Below are positions 46,838-55,018 of a DNA stretch of 64,000 nucleotides, one piece after another. The stretch spans positions 545,501 to 609,500 of the forward strand of contig NZ_FXAM01000001.1 in NCBI RefSeq assembly GCF_900155475.1, read 5' to 3'. Every line of letters begins with the position of its first letter. Position 1 is the stretch's first letter. The notes under the pieces were generated by a model. The model was not told where the DNA came from, made no database searches, and saw nothing but the letters and a program-made list of their open reading frames with translations. Source of the DNA: Methylomagnum ishizawai (GTDB taxonomy: Bacteria; Pseudomonadota; Gammaproteobacteria; Methylococcales; Methylococcaceae). Made by a program: the position numbers and the translations under genes.

Positions 46838-47935
46838 TCAAGTCACCTGCAACATCCGGTTCAAGGCCAGCCGCGCCGCATGGGCATCGCCATCGTTCAC
46901 CTTGATCCGGTTCACCACGTTGCCCGCCGCCAGGTTTTCCAGCACCCACAACAGGTGCTGCGGGTCGGTGCGAAACATGGTCGAACACATGCACACGGTC
47001 GGCGACATGAAATGCACTGCCTTCCCGTGGGGCCGCACCTCGTCCGCCAGTCGGTTGACCATATTGAGTTCGGTGCCGACCAGCCAGCGGGTATTCGGTT
47101 CGGCTTCGCGGATGGTCTTGAGGATATATTCGGTGGAGCCGATATATTGGGCTTTCTCGCACACCTCGAACGAACATTCCGGGTGGGCGATGACTTGGGT
47201 ATCCGGGTGGCGTTCCAGGAAGCGGTCGATCTGCTCGGGCCGGAACATCTGATGCACCGAACAAAAGCCCTTCCACAGGATGATGCGGGCGTTCTTGATT
47301 TGCTCGACGGTTAAGCCGCCACGGGGCTGGGTGAAATCCCAAGTGACCATCTGGTCCAGCGGGAGGCCCATGCGGTAGCCGGTGTTGCGCCCCAAGTGCT
47401 GGTCCGGGAAGAACAGCACCTTTTCGCGCTGATCGAAGCTCCATTCCAGGATTTTGCGGGCGTTGCTGGAGGTGCAGACGGTGCCGTTATGCCGCCCGCA
47501 GAAGGCTTTCAAATCCGCCGCCGAATTGATGTAGGTGACGGGCGTCACGCACTGGTCGGGATCGATGACTTCGGCCAGTTCGCGCCAGCAGCGCTCCACC
47601 GCCTTGAGGTTGGCCATATCGGCCATCGAGCAGCCCGCCGCCAAATCCGGCAGGATGGCGATTTGTTCCGGGCGCGACAGGATATCGGCCACTTCCGCCA
47701 TGAAATGCACGCCGCAGAACACGATATATTCGGCCTCCGACTGGGCGGCTTCCCGCGACAGCTTGAGGGAATCGCCGGTGAGGTCGGCATGGCGGAACAC
47801 CTCGTCGCGCTGATAATGATGGCCGAGGATCACGCAGCGTTGACCCAAGGCGTGCTTGGCGGCGAGGAGGCGCGCCTCGCATTCGGCGTCGTCGAGCAGG
47901 GCGAAATCGGTCAGGGCTAAAGCGGATGCGGACAT
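46838..47935 (-). CDS. nadA: Quinolinate synthase NadA
   Basis: A 365-residue iron-sulfur enzyme making quinolinate from iminoaspartate and dihydroxyacetone phosphate in NAD synthesis. VILGHHYQRDEVFRHAD, IVFCGVHFMAEVADIL, NGTVCTSSNARKILEW, VIAHPECSFEVCEKA and the late MSPTVCMCSTMFR are all conserved, so the three cluster-binding Cys are present. Length matches the long gammaproteobacterial form. nadB and nadC are not nearby. Confidence 0.95.
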   Translation of the reverse strand: MSASALALTDFALLDDAECEARLLAAKHALGQRCVILGHHYQRDEVFRHADLTGDSLKLSREAAQSEAEYIVFCGVHFMAEVADILSRPEQIAILPDLAAGCSMADMANLKAVERCWRELAEVIDPDQCVTPVTYINSAADLKAFCGRHNGTVCTSSNARKILEWSFDQREKVLFFPDQHLGRNTGYRMGLPLDQMVTWDFTQPRGGLTVEQIKNARIILWKGFCSVHQMFRPEQIDRFLERHPDTQVIAHPECSFEVCEKAQYIGSTEYILKTIREAEPNTRWLVGTELNMVNRLADEVRPHGKAVHFMSPTVCMCSTMFRTDPQHLLWVLENLAAGNVVNRIKVNDGDAHAARLALNRMLQVT

Positions 47936-48028
47936 GGCGGGAACCTAGAAATCAAAGGGATAGCGATCATAACATCGCGCCGGGGTCGGGAATAGGCGCG
48001 GGCCGGGGACGGCGGGCCGCCGCGGCCT

Positions 48029-48673
48029 TCACTCGAACAACTGCCGCAGGCGCTCGACCTCGGCGCGGAGTTCGGCCACCTCTTTTTCCAGCGCGGTGAT
48101 GCGCTCGCGGTCGGAGCCTGGGTGATGGCCGCTGGCCTGGATTTCCGCCGGGCTGAAGAGATGGCTTGGGTCCGCGTCGCCCAAAAGATGCCGGTAGCGG
48201 ATTTCGCGTTTGCCCGGTTCGCGGGCCAGGCTTTCCACCATCGGCGGGTCGCGCTGGGCCAGCCGGGCCAGCGCGGTTTCGACCTGGGCCAGATCGTTGA
48301 TTTTGCACAGGCGTTCGGCATGGGTGCGGAGTTCCCCCGGTGTTTGCGGGCCGCGCAGCAGCAGTTCGCAGATCACGCCGACCTCGACCGGGTTGAGTTG
48401 CACATCGCCGAAGGCCGAATTGCAGAAGCGCTGGCGGTATTTGACCACCCGTCCGCCGGTCAGGGTGCTGACCAGATAGCGCTTGATGAGCCCATCGACC
48501 GTTTGTTTTACCGTGGTTTCGGCGAGGTCGAGGACGGGGTCGCGGTTGCTTTTCTGGTTGCAGGCGGCGGTCAGGGCGTTGAGCGACAGGGGGTATTGCT
48601 CGGGGGTGGTGATTTCCTTTTCGATCAGGGCACCGATGATGCGGGCTTCGTGGGGGGTGAGTTTTTGGTTCAT
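48029..48673 (-). CDS. YceH family protein (DUF480)
   Basis: A 214-residue protein of the YceH/DUF480 family. LTPHEARIIGALIEKEITTP and YPLSLNALTAACNQKSNR form the first winged-helix unit, GVICELLLRGPQTPGELRT the second, and a C-terminal coiled coil (ITALEKEVAELRAEVERL) ends it. It is conserved in proteobacteria without a firm function. It is monocistronic and divergent from the PhoD-like gene. Confidence 0.88.
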   Translation of the reverse strand: MNQKLTPHEARIIGALIEKEITTPEQYPLSLNALTAACNQKSNRDPVLDLAETTVKQTVDGLIKRYLVSTLTGGRVVKYRQRFCNSAFGDVQLNPVEVGVICELLLRGPQTPGELRTHAERLCKINDLAQVETALARLAQRDPPMVESLAREPGKREIRYRHLLGDADPSHLFSPAEIQASGHHPGSDRERITALEKEVAELRAEVERLRQLFE

Positions 48674-48815
48674 GGTTCGATACCGCGCTGTGGAGTAGGG
48701 TTAAGTATCACACAGGCCGGGAGGGTCGATTCATCGACTTGCAACCGGACTTTCACGCGGAAACACACCTGGCCGCGGTTCACTACAACTTCCATATAAC
48801 TAAGCGAGGATAACG

Positions 48816-50363
48816 ATGAACCCACGCAACTTCCGCCTCGGCACCGCCTTGATCGCCTTGCCTTTGATGATGGGCTGCGCCAGCACCCAAGCCGTCGCCG
48901 CCGCCGGTCCCGCGATGGACCAGGGCGTCCAGTTCGGCGATTTGCAAGGCGGCAATGTCATCGTGTGGAGCCGCGCCGACCGCGAAGCCCGCATGATGGT
49001 CGAATATGCCTACAACAATAAATTCAAAGGTTCCAAGGTCGTGCGCGGCTCCTATGCCACGGCGGGCGAAGATTTCATCGTGCGCCAGGAACTGACTGGC
49101 CTGAAATTGGGCCAGGATGTCTACGTCAAGGTCTGGTTCGAGGACTTGACCAACGCCCGCAATCAGAGCGTGCCGGTGTTGGGCCAGTTCCACACCATCG
49201 CGCCCGGCGAGGCCATCCGCTTCGTCTGGGGCGGCGACACCAACGGCCAGGGTTGGGGCATCAACCTCGCCTTCGGCGGCATGAAGATTTACGAGGCCAT
49301 GCGCCAGGTCAACCCGCAATTCTTCATCCACAGTGGCGACAACATCTATGCCGACGGCGTCATCCTGCCCAGCGCCACCGCCGAGAACGGCAAGACCTGG
49401 ACCAACATCGTCACCCCGGAAGTCTCCAAGGTGGCCGAGACCCAGGCCGAATTCTGGGGCCGCTACAAATACAACCTCCTGGACGAGAACGTCCGCCGCT
49501 TCAACGCCGAGGTGCCGCAAATCTGGCAATGGGACGACCACGAGGTGGTGAACAACTGGTCAGATGCCAAAGACCTGAGCGCCGATCCGCGCTACACCGT
49601 CAAGGATATCCCGACCCTGGTGGCGCGGGCCGATATCGCTTTCCACGATTACGCGCCGCTGCGTCCCGAGGGCGCGAACGAGCCGGAGCGGGTCTACCGC
49701 AAGATTTCCTATGGTCCCTTGCTGGATGTGTTCGTCCTCGATATGCGGAGCTATCGCGGTCCCAACAGCGCCAACCTCCAGGCCGCGCCCGGCCCGGACA
49801 CCGCCTTCATGGGCCGCAAGCAGGTGGCGTGGCTGGAAAACGGCCTGAAAAAATCCACCGCCACATGGAAGGTCGTCGCCGCCGACATGCCCATCGGCCT
49901 GAACGTCGGCGACGGCACCAATCCCGACGGCACCCCGCGTTGGGAAGCCATCGCCAACGGCAACAACGGCCCGGCCCTGGGGCGCGAACTGGAAATCGCC
50001 GGCTTGCTGAGCTTCATCAAGGCCCAGGGCATCAAGAACATCGTGTGGTTGACCGCCGATGTGCATTACGCCGCCGCCCACTACTACGATCCCTCGAAAG
50101 CGGCCAGCAATGACTTCCTGCCGTTCTGGGAATTCGTCGCGGGTCCCCTCAACGCGGGCAGCTTCGGCCCGAACACCAAGGACCAAACCTTCGGCATCCA
50201 GCCGGTGTTCGAGATCGCCCCGGCGGTCCAGAATTCCTCGCCCTACGCCGGCTACCAGTTCTTCGGCCAGGTCGATATCGACCCGGCCACCCAGGCGCTG
50301 ACCGTGCAGTTCAAGGACATCAACGGCCAGCCGGTCTATGGCAAGCTGTTGAGCGCCGAGTAG
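48816..50363 (+). CDS. PhoD-like alkaline phosphatase
   Basis: A 515-residue exported enzyme of the PhoD family. The N-terminus looks like a lipoprotein signal (LPLMMGCAS; Cys at about 21), although a cleaved signal is also possible. A small beta-sandwich precedes the catalytic domain, whose metal-binding motifs are WGGDTNGQGWG, SGDNIYADG, WDDHEVVNNW and TADVHYAAAHYYD. PhoD enzymes release phosphate from phosphodiesters and monoesters using iron and calcium. No twin-arginine motif is evident, unlike Bacillus PhoD. AGGA seven bases before the ATG supports the start. A strong terminator follows. Confidence 0.88.
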   Translation: MNPRNFRLGTALIALPLMMGCASTQAVAAAGPAMDQGVQFGDLQGGNVIVWSRADREARMMVEYAYNNKFKGSKVVRGSYATAGEDFIVRQELTGLKLGQDVYVKVWFEDLTNARNQSVPVLGQFHTIAPGEAIRFVWGGDTNGQGWGINLAFGGMKIYEAMRQVNPQFFIHSGDNIYADGVILPSATAENGKTWTNIVTPEVSKVAETQAEFWGRYKYNLLDENVRRFNAEVPQIWQWDDHEVVNNWSDAKDLSADPRYTVKDIPTLVARADIAFHDYAPLRPEGANEPERVYRKISYGPLLDVFVLDMRSYRGPNSANLQAAPGPDTAFMGRKQVAWLENGLKKSTATWKVVAADMPIGLNVGDGTNPDGTPRWEAIANGNNGPALGRELEIAGLLSFIKAQGIKNIVWLTADVHYAAAHYYDPSKAASNDFLPFWEFVAGPLNAGSFGPNTKDQTFGIQPVFEIAPAVQNSSPYAGYQFFGQVDIDPATQALTVQFKDINGQPVYGKLLSAE

Positions 50364-50373
50364 GCCGGAGGCT

Positions 50374-50401
50374 TGGAGTCCAAAGCTTGCTTTGGACTCC
50401 A
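50374..50401. repeat. Dispersed GTCCAAAGC palindrome, copy 2
   Basis: TGGAGTCCAAAGC (50374-50386), loop TT, GCTTTGGACTCCA (50389-50401), a perfect 13-bp stem. It matches the element at 37860-37887 and lies ten bases after the PhoD-like gene, before its terminator. Confidence 0.75.
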
Positions 50402-50423
50402 GCCGGGTGGGATGGATAAAAAG

Positions 50424-50464
50424 CGGCGCGGCGGGGGAAGCCACTTCCCCCGCCGCGCCGTTTT
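50424..50464 (+). terminator. Very strong terminator after the PhoD-like gene
   Basis: A perfect 17-bp stem (50424-50440 with 50444-50460), three-base loop CCA, preceded by AAAA and followed by TTTTGGTTTT. It also lies at the end of the leftward gene at 50479. Confidence 0.9.
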
Positions 50465-50478
50465 GGTTTTGGGTGGAT

Positions 50479-50754
50479 TCAAAAATACAGCTTGCCCGCG
50501 ATGGCCCCGATCCCGGCCACGACCGCCAGCAATAGCAGTTTGATCAGCGTCAATTCGCCCCGCAGCGCTTGCAACCGGGCGTCGATGCGGAATTCCAAAT
50601 CCCGCACTTCTTGCCGGACCAATTCCAAATCGCGGCGGGTCGCGTGGTCGCGCCCGATTTCCAAGCTCCGCAGCGCATCGGTCAGCCCTTCGGCGTGGCG
50701 TTCGTCGAAGCCGGATTCCCTGAGTTTCCGGGCCAGTTTATGCGTGTCGAGCAT
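50479..50754 (-). CDS. DUF1640-like coiled-coil membrane protein
   Basis: A 91-residue protein of the DUF1640 type, related to the coiled-coil region of mitochondrial MCUR1/CCDC90. It starts MLDTHKLARKLRESGFDERH, continues with a coiled coil (TRRDLELVRQEVRDLEFRID) and ends in one membrane helix (LIKLLLLAVVAGIGAIAG). A GTG at 50769 would add five residues; the ATG at 50754 fits family N-termini better. The role is unknown in bacteria. Confidence 0.75.
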   Translation of the reverse strand: MLDTHKLARKLRESGFDERHAEGLTDALRSLEIGRDHATRRDLELVRQEVRDLEFRIDARLQALRGELTLIKLLLLAVVAGIGAIAGKLYF

Positions 50755-50804
50755 CGCCACTTTTTTCACTCCCGTGTTTCCGGTCCATTCATGGGTTCAC
50801 CCGA

Positions 50805-52301
50805 TTAAAACCGCTCCAATTCGGGATGCGGCCAGCATCCGCCGTGGATATGTATGGCCCCGTATTCCGCGCAACGGTTGAGGCTGGGCACGCCCTTGCC
50901 GGGATTCAGCAAGCCTTGGGGGTCGAACACCTGTTTCACGGCGTGGAAGCGGGCCAGTTCCGGGCCGGAGAATTGGGCGCACATCGGGTCCAGTTTTTCC
51001 ATCCCGACGCCATGCTCGCCGGTCACGGTGCCGCCGACTTCCACGCACAATTCCAGGATACGCGCCCCCAGGGCTTCGGCCCGCGCCAATTCGTCGGCGC
51101 TGTTGGCATGGTACAGGATAAGTGGATGCAGGTTGCCGTCGCCCGCATGGAAGACATTGGCGACGCCCAACCCGTATTCCCCGGAAAGCTCGCCGATCCG
51201 CCGCAGCACCCCGGCCAGATGGCGGCGCGGGATAGTGCCGTCCATGCAGTAATAATCGAAGCCCAGGCGACCCAGCGCCGGGAACGCCGCCTTGCGTCCG
51301 GCCCAGAAGCTTTTGCGCTCGGCTTCGCTCTGGGAGCGGCGGACTGCCACGGCGCCACCGGCCCGCAATACCGCCTCGGCTGTTTCAATATCGGCGGCGA
51401 CTTGTTCCGGCAGCCCGTCAAGCTCGCATAGCACCAGGGCGGCGGCGTCCTCGGGATAGCCGGGATGGAGATAGGCTTCCACGGCGCGGAGGGTGGTGTT
51501 GTCCATCAGCTCCAAACCGGCGGGCAACAACCCCGCCGCGATTACTGCCGCCACCGCCGCGCCCGCCGTTTCGATGCTATCGAAGGCCGCCAGCACCGCC
51601 TGCGCCCTGGGCGGCAGGGGCAACAGCTTCACGGTGATTTCCACGATCACGCCCAGCAAGCCTTCCGAGCCGCAAACCAGGGCCAGCAGGTCGTAGCCCG
51701 GCGCGTCCAGCCCGCCGCCGCCCAGGGTGACGAGTTCGCCGTCCAGGGTGGCGAGCTGCACCGCCAGGAGGTTATGCACGGTCAACCCGTATTTCAGGCA
51801 ATGCACGCCGCCGGCATTCTCAGCCACGTTGCCGCCAATTGTGCAGGCGATTTGCGAGGACGGGTCCGGCGCGTAATAAAGGCCATAGGGCGCGGCGGCT
51901 TCCGAGACCGCCAGATTGCGCACACCCGGTTGGACGCGGGCGCAGCGGTTGTCGGGGTCGATGGCGAGGATGCGGGTGAATTTGGCGAGGCTGAGCAATA
52001 CCCCGTTTTCGACCGGCAGGGCACCGCCCGATAGCCCCGTACCCGCGCCCCGCGCCACCACCGGCACGCCGTGTTCCCGGCACAGGCGCAGCACGCTCAG
52101 CACTTGTTCCACAGTCTCGGGCAGGACCACCAACCAGGGCACGACCCGGTAGGCCGACAGCCCGTCGCATTCATAGGGCCGGAGGTCTTCCGGTTCGGAA
52201 AGCACGGCGTCTTCCGGGAAATGGGGCCGCAGCGAATCCAGGAAGCGGGCGCGGTCGGTGTGGTGGGCGATGCGTTCGGCGGGATGGGGCTGGTAGTTCA
52301 T
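50805..52301 (-). CDS. glcD: Glycolate oxidase FAD subunit GlcD
   Basis: A 498-residue FAD-linked oxidase of the GlcD/D-lactate dehydrogenase-like group. The FAD-binding PCMH domain includes VVARGAGTGLSGGALP and IACTIGGNVAENAGGVHC; the C-terminal domain has the VFHAGDGNLHPLI and GTVTGEHGVGMEKL signatures. It oxidises 2-hydroxy acids such as glycolate. The usual partners glcE and glcF are not adjacent: a DUF1640-like gene follows and a rhomboid gene precedes. It either works with subunits encoded elsewhere or acts alone. Confidence 0.92.
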   Translation of the reverse strand: MNYQPHPAERIAHHTDRARFLDSLRPHFPEDAVLSEPEDLRPYECDGLSAYRVVPWLVVLPETVEQVLSVLRLCREHGVPVVARGAGTGLSGGALPVENGVLLSLAKFTRILAIDPDNRCARVQPGVRNLAVSEAAAPYGLYYAPDPSSQIACTIGGNVAENAGGVHCLKYGLTVHNLLAVQLATLDGELVTLGGGGLDAPGYDLLALVCGSEGLLGVIVEITVKLLPLPPRAQAVLAAFDSIETAGAAVAAVIAAGLLPAGLELMDNTTLRAVEAYLHPGYPEDAAALVLCELDGLPEQVAADIETAEAVLRAGGAVAVRRSQSEAERKSFWAGRKAAFPALGRLGFDYYCMDGTIPRRHLAGVLRRIGELSGEYGLGVANVFHAGDGNLHPLILYHANSADELARAEALGARILELCVEVGGTVTGEHGVGMEKLDPMCAQFSGPELARFHAVKQVFDPQGLLNPGKGVPSLNRCAEYGAIHIHGGCWPHPELERF

Positions 52302-52333
52302 GGGCGGGTGGGTTCGTCAAATTAGGGGCGGGT

Positions 52334-52360
52334 GGCGGAATACGCTGTCGCTATTCCGCC
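52334..52360. repeat. Inverted repeat GGCGGAATA overlapping the rhomboid stop
   Basis: GGCGGAATA (52334-52342), nine-base centre, TATTCCGCC (52352-52360). The stop of the rhomboid gene (52351-52353) lies inside the right arm. It has no T-tract and looks like an extragenic palindrome or a weak terminator. Confidence 0.6.
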
Positions 52361-53073
52361 CTACGGTCCCAGCGGGTGAAGGGCGAATCTTCCGGTTCGT
52401 TGCGCTCCGGCAGCAAGAACAGCCGGTACAACAACATCCCGGCGCTGAAACCGCCCAAATGTCCCCACCAGGCCACATCGGCGATGTGATCGCCCGTGGC
52501 GGCGGGCGTGGTGATTTTATAGAACTGGATGATGACCCATACCCCCAGGAAGGCGATGGCCGGCACCCGCACGAATAACGGCAGGAAGAACACCCAAATC
52601 ACGATGCGGGCATAGGGGAACAGGAAGAAATAAGCCCCCATCACCCCGGCCAAAGCCCCGGAAGCCCCCAAGGTCGGCACCAGGGATTGCGGATTGAAAT
52701 ACACATGCAGCCCGCCCGCCACCAGCCCGCACAAGAGATAGAACGCCAAGAAACGCACCCCGCCCATGCGGTCCTCGACGTTATCGCCGAAAATCCACAG
52801 CATCCACATATTCGTCACGATATGCAGCCAACTGCCGTGCATGAAGATGGAGGTCACGAACGGCGTGTAATCCCCCGCCGGAAAACCGGCCTTGCCCGCC
52901 CATTCCGGGAAGGTATAGCGGGCCGGCACCAAGCCATGCAGATAGTTGAAATAGTTATGGGCTTCCAGCGGCAACCATTCGCTGTAGGCGAACACCAGGA
53001 AGTTCACCAGGATCAAGCCCCAAGTGATCCAGGGCGTATACCGCAGGGGAATCGTATCGCGGTAGGGAATCAT
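52351..53073 (-). CDS. Rhomboid-family intramembrane serine protease
   Basis: A 240-residue membrane protein with at least six hydrophobic segments. The catalytic Ser is in LGASGALAGVMGAYFFLFP and the catalytic His in AWWGHLGGFSAGMLLYR; HGSWLHIVTNMWMLWIFGDNVED carries the oxyanion-side His and Asn. It cleaves substrates within membranes; substrates cannot be predicted. It is separated from the DUF2232 gene upstream by about 30 bases, so the two are likely co-transcribed. Confidence 0.92.
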   Translation of the reverse strand: MIPYRDTIPLRYTPWITWGLILVNFLVFAYSEWLPLEAHNYFNYLHGLVPARYTFPEWAGKAGFPAGDYTPFVTSIFMHGSWLHIVTNMWMLWIFGDNVEDRMGGVRFLAFYLLCGLVAGGLHVYFNPQSLVPTLGASGALAGVMGAYFFLFPYARIVIWVFFLPLFVRVPAIAFLGVWVIIQFYKITTPAATGDHIADVAWWGHLGGFSAGMLLYRLFLLPERNEPEDSPFTRWDRRAE

Positions 53074-53103
53074 GCGGGGCGGCTCCTGGGTGGCGGGATG
53101 GGT

Positions 53104-53991
53104 TCAGGTTGGGGGTGGGGCGGGCTGCTGGGCGCGGAAATCGACGAAGGCATCGATAGCGCCCACCAAGGCCAGCCCCGACAGCGCGAATTGCGGCCAA
53201 TACACCAGCACGATGTAGACCGGCAAGGCCCAGCCCCGGTTCATGCCGCGCACTTCGATCACCCCATGGATCACGGCCAGCCCCACGAAGAAATACAGCA
53301 TCATCGCCGCCATGAACAAATCGGCCAGCAAGACGGGGCTGAAATAGCCCGAGAGCCAGATCAGGGCGACGGTCACGAGCAAGGCCAGGCGCGGCAGGCG
53401 CAGCCGCCGGAATTCCGGGCCGAAGCCGCCGGGGTTATACATCAGGGATTGCAGCCAGCGGGCGAACAAGAGGCCGAGCATCAGACTGAGCCCGTACAGC
53501 ACGGCCAGCAGGCCGTTCATGATGCGCAGGGTGTCGTTCTCTTCGAAACCCTTGACGGTCGCGCCCGGCACCGCCGCCACGGCGCGGTGCAGCCAAGCCT
53601 TCCAGAACGCGACCACATCCCCGGTCGCGAGGTGCATCGCCAGGATGAACAAGCCCACCCAGAGGCCCACCACCAGGAGGGCAGCGCCTTGGGATTCGGT
53701 GCGGCGCAGGGTTCCGGCGGCGAGCAGCAGCGGCGGCCACAGCGCGAACACCAAGGGGAAATCCAAGCCGGGCCGCGAGCCGAGCCAAAACCAGCCGCCC
53801 GCGACCACCAGCCCCGCGCCCAGCATGACCAGGACACCGGGCAGCCCGCCCTGGCGCAGGGCGTACAAACCCACCGCCGCCGCCGAGATCAGGGCGAAGG
53901 GCGGGATTTTCAAGGCCAGGATGCCGAACAGGCCCGCGATCAACACGGCGGCCAGCGGATGGCGCAGGATGAAATTGGCGAAAGAGCGCAT
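53104..53991 (-). CDS. DUF2232-like polytopic membrane protein
   Basis: A 295-residue protein with about eight hydrophobic segments and short loops. The architecture and the late loop before the last helices (NPGGFGPEFRRLRLPRLAL) match DUF2232 membrane proteins of gammaproteobacteria, predicted ECF-like or YybS-like but of unknown role. The ATG at 53991 is preferred over a TTG at 53997; the ribosome site is weak. A Pro-rich C-terminal tail (QQPAPPPT) ends it. Confidence 0.75.
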   Translation of the reverse strand: MRSFANFILRHPLAAVLIAGLFGILALKIPPFALISAAAVGLYALRQGGLPGVLVMLGAGLVVAGGWFWLGSRPGLDFPLVFALWPPLLLAAGTLRRTESQGAALLVVGLWVGLFILAMHLATGDVVAFWKAWLHRAVAAVPGATVKGFEENDTLRIMNGLLAVLYGLSLMLGLLFARWLQSLMYNPGGFGPEFRRLRLPRLALLVTVALIWLSGYFSPVLLADLFMAAMMLYFFVGLAVIHGVIEVRGMNRGWALPVYIVLVYWPQFALSGLALVGAIDAFVDFRAQQPAPPPT

Positions 53992-54095
53992 GGACAAGTT
54001 TCCGGGAGGAGGTTGGAGGGGAAATCTAGCGTATTGAGGTGGGGGGTGGATAGGGGGCGTTGTAATTCCGGGACCGCATCCGCAGGAGATCGATC
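53992..54095. other. Divergent gap before the 54 kb genes
   Basis: This is the first part of a 313-base gap between DUF2232 and the rightward genes; the rest is covered by the doubtful small frame at 54096. I see no clear -35/-10 pair. Confidence 0.4.
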
Positions 54096-54308
54096 ATGCC
54101 GACCTTGAGTCTTGGAATCCCTGCGGAGACCGCCGATATCTTGACCCAAACGTACCCCGAACAGCAGTGCTTGCTCGGATCGACTCTGTCTGGTAGTGCC
54201 GGAGCGCCACGCCTAACCCTTTGGATTGCAACACCGCCCGGCCAGTACCCGCCGCTTCAAGGTAAAATCCCCGCCCCGATTCCCAACCTCCCGGCGAACC
54301 CACCATGA
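54096..54308 (+). CDS. Doubtful small ORF upstream of the 54.3 kb gene
   Basis: A 70-codon frame starting MPTLSLGIPAETADILTQTY. In its favour are AGGAG seven bases before the ATG and an ATGA overlap with the next gene (54305-54308). Against it are a Pro-rich, low-complexity second half and no recognisable family. It may be a decayed gene whose remnant acts as a translated leader. Confidence 0.3.
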   Translation: MPTLSLGIPAETADILTQTYPEQQCLLGSTLSGSAGAPRLTLWIATPPGQYPPLQGKIPAPIPNLPANPP

Positions 54309-55018
54309 AATGGCTGTTCTCTTTCGTTTTCGGCAAGCAAGCCGCCCGCGACGACGACCTCAGCGACCGCTACCAGGAAGTCCGCAAAGCCGCGGTTCAA
54401 CTCAACTTGGCCCTCGCCAAGGAAGTGCCCAAGGCGGCGGTCCCGGAATGCGGTAAGAAACTGGGCCTGGTCAAGGCCGGCACCTTGATCCTCAACAACG
54501 ACGATGAAATCGCCATCGTCTACGACTACTGCTTCCACCATTACCGCCGCGCCGACAAGAGCGTCCTCGACCGCCACCGCGAACAACATCCGCCCGCGCC
54601 CGGTTCCACCGAGGCCGCGCTGTTGGAAGCCATGGGCCGATCCCGCTATTCCTTGTTCCGGGTGGAAGCCATCCAGCATCGCCGCCGGGGCGCTTCGCTT
54701 TGCGACCTCTTGGGCGGCGAGCGCTTCGATTTGATCGATATCGCCTTGAGCGAAACCGCCGAACCGGGCTTGATCGTGGCCGGGCGTTTGTTGCCCTTGC
54801 CCGGATTCGCCATGTCCTCCGGCACCTTGATCCCGGTCGCCGAACCCGTGTACGAAGACAAGATGCGCCCGGTGATCCGCAAATATTATCCCGACCCCAC
54901 CGCCGCCCGCCCGGCGTTCTCGGACGCGCAGGCGGCTTCCTTCGAGGCCCAGATCATCCGCATCGCGCTGCGGGAAGGTGGCGAGGACAACGTGTTCTAC
55001 ACCGATGCCGAACACTGA
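54305..55018 (+). CDS. Conserved-looking hypothetical protein upstream of topA
   Basis: A 237-residue soluble protein with no signal peptide. It starts with a short hydrophobic stretch (MKWLFSFVFGK), then a charged helical region, then a beta-rich core with LVKAGTLILNNDDEIAIVYD and RFDLIDIALSETAEPGLIVAGRLLPLPGFAMSSGTLIPV (about 140-180). I do not recognise a family. Its 3' end overlaps topA by 14 bases, so the two are translationally coupled; it might assist the topoisomerase or merely share expression. Confidence 0.7.
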   Translation: MKWLFSFVFGKQAARDDDLSDRYQEVRKAAVQLNLALAKEVPKAAVPECGKKLGLVKAGTLILNNDDEIAIVYDYCFHHYRRADKSVLDRHREQHPPAPGSTEAALLEAMGRSRYSLFRVEAIQHRRRGASLCDLLGGERFDLIDIALSETAEPGLIVAGRLLPLPGFAMSSGTLIPVAEPVYEDKMRPVIRKYYPDPTAARPAFSDAQAASFEAQIIRIALREGGEDNVFYTDAEH

